The translations under genes were made by a program, and so were the position numbers. DNA of 64,000 nucleotides, taken from NCBI GenBank assembly GCA_048013815.1, contig CM106586.1:14570001-14634000 (forward strand), read 5' to 3'. The DNA is from Setoptus koraiensis (lineage: Eukaryota; Arthropoda). The notes under the pieces were generated by a model. It was not told the DNA's origin and searched no databases. It saw only the letters and a program-made list of their open reading frames with translations. Shown piece after piece: positions 57,108-64,000 of the stretch; the stretch's first letter is position 1, and each line of letters opens with the position of its first letter.

Positions 57108-60096
57108 ATCGCAGGCGTCGCTGTCGCGCGAGGGCCTCGTCGAGAGCCATCCCGTGGAGCCCAGCCTGAGCAAACTGGACGTCATGCTGACCTTCAACCT
57201 GGAGGTGGTGGTGATGGAGGTGCGCGGCCTCAAGTCGCTGGCCCCAAGCCGGATATTGTACTGCACCATGGAGGTGGAGGGCAGCGACAAGCTGCAAACG
57301 GATCACGTCGAGGCGAAAAAGGCCCTGTGGGATACGCAGGGCGACTTCACTACAAATCATCCGTTGCCTTTGGTGAAAATAAAATTGTACGCCGTCAATC
57401 CTGGCCTGTTGTCGCTCGAGGACAAGGAACTGGGCAAATGGATCATACAGCCGACAATATTGTCGCCTAAGACGCCCGAATGGTATCCGGTTAACACGGC
57501 CACAAAGTCCAGTTTGGATCAAGATCTCAAAATTAAAATTATTATTCGCATGGATAAGCCACAAAATTTGAAACATTGCGGCTACCTGTACGCCTACGGC
57601 AAGTCCGTGTGGAAAAAATTCAAACGGCGCTACCATATTCTCATTCAGGTGTCCCAATACACGTTTGTCATGTGCAGCTACCGAGAGAAAAAATCCAAAC
57701 CGACGGAAATGCTGCAATTGGACGGTTACACCGTCGACTACATAGAGCCCCCCAATGAGCTGCTGCAAATGGAGCAGCAGCTCATTCAGGAGGGCGCCCT
57801 GGCGACCTGGTCAACGGGGCCCAACGCGAACAGTGGCTACAACGGACCCGCGTCGGACAGCAACGCGGATTTGGGTAGCGGCAGCGGCGGCAATTCAGCG
57901 TCAACCAACGGCACGGACGGAAACGATTGCGCTGGCAACGATCTGTCGGGCCGGGGCCGCGATCTGTCCAGCAAATATTATTTTAATGCCGTGAAAGAGG
58001 GCGACTCGGTGGTGTTTGCGTGCGACGACCAACAAGAGTGCTTCGCCTGGGTAATGGCCCTGTATCGGGCCACGGGCCAGGCGCACAAGCCCACGCCCCT
58101 GACTCAGTACACCACTGTGAGTCACCACGGACGGTCGGGCGGACACGGTGGCCTGGCGCACGGCGGCCCGGCCTCAGGCAGCGGACTGGGTGGCGGTTTG
58201 GGCTCGGGCAGTTCGGGCTCGGGCCAGCTGGCGGGCGCCGGTTACCATCACAAGTTGGGCGGCGGCGTGGGCGGCCGCTTTGGGGGTCGCGGTAGCGGAC
58301 AAGCAGGCCACGGCAGCGGGCAGGGTGGCGTGGACGCCGAGGGCCGGGCCCGCAAGCACGGAATGGACGAGTTTATAGCGGCCGATCCGTGCAAATTTGC
58401 GCATCATCAATTGTTCCGGTTGTTGCAACACGAAACACTGTGTTATCGCCTGAAAGATATTTACTGTTCGCTGGGCTGGTTCTCGCCTGGCCAGGTATTT
58501 GTTTTGGACGAATATTGCGCCAGATACGGCGTTCGCACTTGTTATAGGCACCTGACTTATTTGGACAGTTTGTTGGATTTTACGCAACAGGATTATTTTA
58601 TCGATCAGACATTGTTGAATTACGGCTACGACTTTTGTTCGTCGCATGTGGCCGGAAACAGCAGCTCGGCGCATCCCATCGGATCGGTGGCGTTTGATTT
58701 GCGGCCGGACGGCATAGGCACCGTAACGGTGGAGGAGCGCGATTTGTATTTTAGTGTCAAAATGAAATTAGTGAAATTAATAGAGAAACAAATATCCAAT
58801 TTTCGCTACTGTTTTCCGTTCGGTCGGCCAGAGGGGGCGCTGAAGGCCACGCTGAGCCTGTTGGAGCGCGTCATGATGAAAGATCACATGTCCAGTACCC
58901 AGAGTGAGGATGTTCGCGCCCTAATTAAGAAATGTCTCGAAAACGCCGCCCTCATTCACTATTCGAAGATATCCGAACAGGCAGATCTGTCGCTGGGCGA
59001 CAAGTCTCAGCAGCCGCAACAACAACAACAACAACAAGTGTCAGTTGGGTCAACGGCGGCCGACACGATGACGCAACAGGGCGGTCAGTTGGGCAAGCGA
59101 CTGGAAACTGGAGCAACAGCAGCGGCAGCAGCAGCAGCACAGGCCAACAATAGCGGCCAGGTGAAGCTGGTGCGACATGGCAGCAATTTGTCCAGCGGCA
59201 GCCACACTAGCGGAACGAGTGGCGCATCGCTGACCGCTGGTCAGCAACAGGTGACAACAGGTGATGGTGACAGTTTGACGGGCAACAGCAACAGCTTCGG
59301 CGAGCCCTCGTTGGGCCAGCAGCAGAGCAGCGCCAACAACAGCAGCGGCAACAACAACAACAAACCCGTCACAATGGCCCAGGTCATTTGTAATATGCAA
59401 ATGTCGTCGCAACAAAAATTGAAACATCTCATCCGATTGAGCGAGCTGTGCGTGGAACAAGTGCAAGAAAACAACGATTATTACAGCGAGGCGTTCGCTT
59501 GGTACAGCGACCTCATGGTGGATCATTGCGAAATATTTTGGTCACTGTTTCAGGTGGACATGGACAAAATATTGGCCGAACAGTGCAGCGATGATTGGCA
59601 ATCGTTCACACTGTTTCAGGTGCTCAACAATTATCTCCGCTGGGACGAAAATTTGCGAGGGGGCCGATTTCACAATCATTTGAGGGAGTTGTTTGCGCCA
59701 CAAGTCATAAAATATGTCGATCTCATGGAGACTAGCATCACGCGAATGCTTCTGAAGGCGTACGAAAAAAACAATCAGGTCAATTGTCAGCAAGCTGAAC
59801 AAATGTTTGACAAGTGCGACGAGCTGCAAACTTTCATCAGCAATCTGCGCTGGCCAGATCAGTCGTTTGCCGATCATCTCGAACAGAGGCTCAAATTGAT
59901 GGCATACGAAATGTGCGAGTCGTGCGTCCAGCGAACACTGCAGGCCTTCCAAATGGTCGAGCGGAAGTCGAACAAGTGGACCGCGGCCACCACCCAGGGC
60001 TACATTGTGCCCGTGGACATGTTTCTCATGATCAATTTGGTGCTTGAGGCGCGCATCAAGTCGCAAAAGTTGTGCACCTTCAAGGACGAGGACACG
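57108..60096 (+). CDS. CADPS: CADPS exon 5: C2, PH and most of the MUN domain
   Basis: A single 2,989-nt exon encoding residues 579-1574. The C2 domain (about 598-715) starts [20 protein letters not shown] and includes [15 protein letters not shown]. The PH domain (about 731-903) starts [20 protein letters not shown] and ends [20 protein letters not shown]...[16 protein letters not shown] roughly 70-residue Ser/Gly/Asn insert (about 794-866) splits it. A glycine/histidine-rich insert follows (about 915-993). The conserved [39 protein letters not shown] and [20 protein letters not shown] blocks come next. A Gln/Ala/Ser insert (about 1205-1330) precedes the MUN/MHD1 region ([24 protein letters not shown], [34 protein letters not shown]). 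Vertebrates split this region into many exons. Donor ACG|GTGAGT. Confidence 0.95.
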
Positions 60097-60323
60097 GTGA
60101 GTTTTGAGTTCTGTTTTCGTCATTTGTGTTTACTTGTTTATTTGGTATTTGCATTTGTATATGCATAATAAATATAAATTCTGAGAAAAAAATGCTCGTC
60201 ATGACTAACACGCCGACAACGCTCAATGGTCTGTCTATCCACAATTATCTATCCACAACAAATAATTTGCCCACACTGAACACGTGACGCGCTCGTGCAA
60301 AATGCAAAATGCAAAATAAACAG

Positions 60324-60398
60324 CAACAATATCACGAGCGCATCGATCGCATGGTAGAGGCGACCCTGGACGAAATGCAAACAGGTCTCATGTTGAAG
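60324..60398 (+). CDS. CADPS: CADPS exon 6
   Basis: Residues 1575-1599, phase 0: QQYHERIDRMVEATLDEMQT, then GLMLK. It aligns with human [25 protein letters not shown]. Acceptor AATAAACAG, donor AAG|GTTAGT. Intron 5 before it is 227 bp. Confidence 0.93.
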
Positions 60399-60753
60399 GT
60401 TAGTAATGACGCAATACGCGCACCATAATTAGTCTATGGGCAACACACATGATGGCCAATGAGCCCATTAAACAACATATAACAACAATAACTCTCTCAT
60501 TTGGAAATCGCCCAACTGTCACTCTCATTTGATGGCAATTTGCGCTCTTTGCGCCATCGTGTTTGCTTAAAATAAATCGTGTTTGCGCAATAAAATTTGC
60601 GCAAATGCAAAACGCAACCAACAATTTTCGCAACTCCAACAATTTGCTACTGCAAACTATCTACAACAAATGCCAAATATGTATTGATGGATACGTATTC
60701 AATTCTACATCTCATTTAACCAAATCAAATCAATCACTGTGCGCGATATATAG

Positions 60754-60837
60754 CTACTGAGCGCGCTAGAGGCCACCCTCAACAAGTTGTCGCGCTACGA
60801 CGAGGGCTCCCTCTTGGCGCCCATCCTGTCGCTTACG
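60754..60837 (+). CDS. CADPS: CADPS exon 7
   Basis: Residues 1600-1627: [20 protein letters not shown], then LAPILSLT. Human has [28 protein letters not shown]. Acceptor GATATATAG, donor ACG|GTAAGT. Intron 6 before it is 355 bp. Confidence 0.94.
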
Positions 60838-61042
60838 GTAAGTGATTACGCTGACGTAACACTGATTAATGCTGGCTAAGTAATTAGTCGGTAGGCACAT
60901 AATTGACTAATTAACGAGCACATGTAGACTAATGAATTGTCACGTAATGTTCATGTCATGTTACATAATGTACGCACTAATCACACAACTACCATTATTG
61001 ATTCGAAATAAAACAAACAAATTTCAACTGATCCAATAACAG

Positions 61043-61168
61043 TACAAACAGGGCATGTCTAGCTCTGGCAGGGACATAAGCAAACTGTACATAACATTCG
61101 TGTCCAACAGTTGCGAACAAATGCGCCAAAAGATCAACGACGAGCTCTGGGTGATCAACCTGTTCGAG
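61043..61168 (+). CDS. CADPS: CADPS exon 8
   Basis: Residues 1628-1669: YKQGMSSSGRDISKLYITFV, then SNSCEQMRQKINDELWVINL and FE. It corresponds to the human segment around [20 protein letters not shown]. A second AG nine bases downstream (AAACAG, exon from 61052) is equally in frame, so the first three residues are uncertain. Donor GAG|GTGAGT. Confidence 0.9.
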
Positions 61169-61391
61169 GTGAGTAGTGATAGTCCATGTAGATCCATGAG
61201 TCATTGGCTCACCAAGTTACTCTACTCATCAATTAGCAGCACTCATTAATTAACCTAAAAACCAAACATTTAATTCGATCAATCAACCCGTCCATCGGCA
61301 CTGATTTTGGCGCCTGGGCACGCGCTGTCCGTCGGTCTCGGCAACAACGCGTGCCAACAACGCGTGCCAACAACGACGCCCACGACAACAG

Positions 61392-62156
61392 CAATGGTAC
61401 GCCGCTCAGATGACCATTCTGTGCACTTGGCTGAGCGAAAGGATCGATCACAGTCTTCACAGTGTCCAGTTGGTGGCGCTGTCGAGCATATTGCACAAGC
61501 TGCATTTGGACATGTCGCTGCAGGGTCTGGCCGAGGACAAACTGAATTTAAAGTCGTTTCAGACCATCGTTAGCCGGCTAAAGGTGGAGGAAACCGCAGC
61601 CTCGTTGGGCGGCACCGCGCCAGAGGGCGCCACGACCATCACCTCAAATCTGTTGTCTTCGTTGGCGGCCAACACTCAAAAATATCACCAGCCGACGGGC
61701 GGCGCCGCCGGCGCCGGCCCGCAGCCCGGCGGCCAACAAGCGGACAGCTCGCTGGACAGCAACTCGGTCACTTCTTTCATGACAAACAACAACACAGCAC
61801 AGCCAACAGGTGATAGCAGCACAACAAGTCAGGGCAGTCAATTGTTTCAGGCCACTTCGTCCATTATTAATAATCCCCTAAACAGTCTAACCAGTTTGGC
61901 CAACATAGGATTTGCGCGGGCGGGCAGCGGCAGCACCACGGCCAGCAGCAGCAGCGCCGGCACGAACACCGGCGCCGACCAGCAGCAACAATTTTCTCTG
62001 GCCAACCATTTGCCAAATCAGTATCAACGCCAGCAGCAGCAGCACCAATTCGCCTCCATGGCGCCGGACCAGAACGCGCCGCAAGCGCCCGACAACAACA
62101 TCGCCGACCGGGCGCTCCAGTCGGCCACGCGCATGTTCGAGCGGCTGTGGCAGTGA
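61392..62156 (+). CDS. CADPS: CADPS exon 9 (C-terminus and stop)
   Basis: Residues 1670-1923 and a TGA stop. It begins QWYAAQMTILCTWLSERIDH, matching human QWYNSSMNVICTWLTDRMD, and ends the conserved part at LKSFQTIVSRLKVEETAASL (human YETIRNRLTVEEATASV). About 170 residues of Ser/Thr/Gln/Ala/Asn low complexity follow, closing with ALQSATRMFERLWQ. Acceptor CACGACAACAG. Vertebrate CAPS ends soon after the VEEA motif with an acidic tail, so the long tail here is lineage-specific. Confidence 0.94.
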   Translation, partial: QWYAAQMTILCTWLSERIDHSLHSVQLVALSSILHKLHLDMSLQGLAEDKLNLKSFQTIVSRLKVEETAASLGGTAPEGATTITSNLLSSLAANTQKYHQPTGGAAGAGPQPGGQQADSSLDSNSVTSFMTNNNTAQPTGDSSTTSQGSQLFQATSSIINNPLNSLTSLANIGFARAGSGSTTASSSSAGTNTGADQQQQFSLANHLPNQYQRQQQQHQFASMAPDQNAPQAPDNNIADRALQSATRMFERLWQ

Positions 62157-62550
62157 GGGGCGCCGCGCTCCGCGCTAGGCCGGCCCGAGCCGACGCGAGC
62201 TGATGGGAGGCGACGGGAGCTGATGAGAGGCGACGGGAGCGGCCCGTGCCACAGGCCCGTATTATAAGCACAGTGACAGTCTGTCACTGACAGGTGACCG
62301 GCTGACAGGCGAGTGGCGCCGTTTGACAGTTGTGACACTCGTGACGGACGCAACAAGTGCAATTGCAATTGCAGGTTACGCAACACACGCTATACTATAG
62401 CGGCTATAGTTGATATGCTGCGCAGTGCGCTTGTTGAGTGCGATATGGCCGTAGTGTGGCGCACGATAATGCGCACAATGGTGCATGTAAAATACAATTT
62501 AATATATATATATATATATATGATGTAATAGCAGCGAATGCAAAGCGGAA

Positions 62551-62556
62551 AATAAA
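62551..62556 (+). promoter_or_regulatory. Likely CADPS polyadenylation signal
   Basis: AATAAA about 395 bp after the CADPS stop codon, the first canonical hexamer downstream. Confidence 0.5.
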
Positions 62557-62964
62557 TGATGAATAATCGAGTTAAATCGAGCAACTGTGTAGAACAAATA
62601 AACAAATAAACAAATAACGCGCACGCCGTGTCCCCGTTAGCCACTTACGCAACAAGTGCACCAGACAAACGCACCGTCGACGAGCAACAAACAAGCTAAT
62701 TGGCAAGTGTAATTGGCAGTCGTAATGGGCAATCGTATAATAGTGAGCGATGGTAACAGGCAATTGTAAACAAACGAGCGCGACAAACAAGCAACGTAAA
62801 CAACGGACTTACGTAAGCAGCGAGTCTGCTGTTGTTGAGTGACAAACTGAGCTGACAGTTGCGCAAGTGACAAGTGATTAAGTTTGATTGTGAGTTCAAG
62901 TGACTCGACTGACACTGATGACATTGTGAGCGGCTCAATTCGTGCTGCTGGCATTATAATATCG

Positions 62965-63001
62965 GTATTGTCAGTCAGATGTACAAATCGACTGACAATA
63001 C
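62965..63001. other. Perfect 12-bp hairpin
   Basis: Arms GTATTGTCAGTC and GACTGACAATAC are separated by a 13-base loop, downstream of CADPS. The stem is too short for a standard microRNA precursor. Confidence 0.6.
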
Positions 63002-64000
63002 ATTGTGAGTCGCTGGTGGTGAGCCGAAGGGATTGTCGCAATTATTGTGTTCGCTGACATTAATGTGACATTATTGTTATTTTATTCACTGACAGAGATT
63101 GCGAGCCAATCGATGATGTCGACGATGATGATACCGATTCGACGCAATTGACACAATAAACGCTTGCCTGTGTCGACTGGCACACACTGGCACACACCAA
63201 CGGGGGCCGGACGTAATGACGGCTGCCCGTTGGGCCGGATCTGGCACAGGTACCATCACTCAGGCAGCCAGCGAGCGTGTGAGATGGAGTGTGAAATGGA
63301 GTTCAACTTCCGCATTTTCGCGCATCAGCCCACTGCGGCGGCACATGTGCGCCGTCGGGCCGGCGCTGTGCGCCGGCCGGGATGAGCCGCACTCGGTCGG
63401 GCTGCCCGAGTGATGTTACCTGTGCCAGACTCTTTGGAAGGCGAAACGGCGCAAAGGCCGGCTAACGGCCGGCGTCGTCATTATTATTATTACACAGTGA
63501 GTGTGTGTATTGCACAGTGTGGCTGACAATTGTGTGAGCCACTGACATTACGCAACACATACAACGTCTTGCATGCGACAGGTTGCCAGTGCGCCGGCCG
63601 AAACAACAATTGCATTACGTCAGTGGCGAGCGTTGGGCAAGGGCGGCCGCCGAGCGCAGTGTGTCACGTTTGTCAGAACTGGCTGGCCCGATTATGTGGC
63701 CGGTGTCGTCGCATTGAGTGGTATTGGGTCGCTGCGAGTCGTTGCGAGTCGTTGTGAGCCGGGCAATAATGCAGTTGGATATAATATGATATTATTGAAC
63801 ATTGTAGCAGCTCTCTGACATGCGCTATCGTGACGCCAGGCACCGGCGAGCGAGCGATTGAGACAATTGAATGATGCCAATGATGATGCCGCCGTTGGCG
63901 CTGTTGCGCAACAGTTGCACTTGTCGTTGTTGCCGTCAGTGTTGTTGTCGTTGTTGTCGCTGTTGTTGTTTTCAGTGTTGCTGTCGCTGTTGTTGTTGTG

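Larger units (their letters stand above)
62157..64000. other. CADPS 3' UTR and downstream sequence
   Basis: No coding feature is supported. A canonical AATAAA at 62551-62556 follows a short (TA)n run and is the likely CADPS poly(A) signal. It is followed by repeated ACAAATAA motifs near 62595. A 9-bp-arm palindrome lies at 62271-62289 and a 12-bp hairpin at 62965-63001. The window ends in GTTGTTGTC-type repeats (from about 63910). Confidence 0.55.

Overview
This is nuclear DNA from an animal, most likely an arthropod and perhaps a mite. The evidence is canonical GT-AG introns, a mitochondrial ribosomal protein, a BAF-complex subunit, a Y-complex nucleoporin and the neuronal secretion factor CADPS/CAPS. 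The very compact, largely intronless left part, the single Bap60-type SMARCD gene and an ABCG half-transporter fit a chelicerate or acariform mite. That placement is inference; nothing in the window names the species.

Layout. Positions 1-794 (+) hold the last two exons of an unrecognised tail-anchored membrane protein. Four compact single-exon housekeeping genes follow: a YAE1-type protein (2156-2716, +), mitochondrial bL36m (3036-3356, +), SMARCD1/Bap60 (3599-4999, -) and Nup85 (5904-7883, +). bL36m and Bap60 are tail to tail; Bap60 and Nup85 are head to head across about 0.9 kb. After about 4 kb with no firm gene come a basic-residue-rich secreted preproprotein (12056-13453, +), a probable decayed coding region (about 13.93-15.9 kb, -), a secreted protein with a duplicated cysteine-helix domain (15955-17550, -) and a single-exon ABCG transporter with a long N-terminal extension (18027-21248, -).

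The right 60% of the window is one gene. CADPS/CAPS (+) runs from 24635 to 62156 in nine coding exons that I could join in frame by homology to animal CAPS, giving 1,923 residues. Two introns are very long (12.5 and 15.6 kb). They are GC-rich, full of simple repeats and minisatellites, and strikingly rich in the palindrome GGGCCC. Exon 5 alone is 2,989 nt and carries the C2 domain, the PH domain and most of the MUN domain. The protein is about 40% longer than vertebrate CAPS because of low-complexity insertions, one of them inside the PH domain.

The genes do not form a shared pathway; this is an ordinary mosaic of housekeeping, secretory and transport genes. I found no tRNA, rRNA, CRISPR array or coding transposon. 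One small inverted-repeat element resembling a MITE lies in CADPS intron 1. I did not find a convincing new multi-gene system. The most unusual things are the two lineage-specific secreted proteins, the GGGCCC-rich introns, the CAPS insertions and the decayed coding region.
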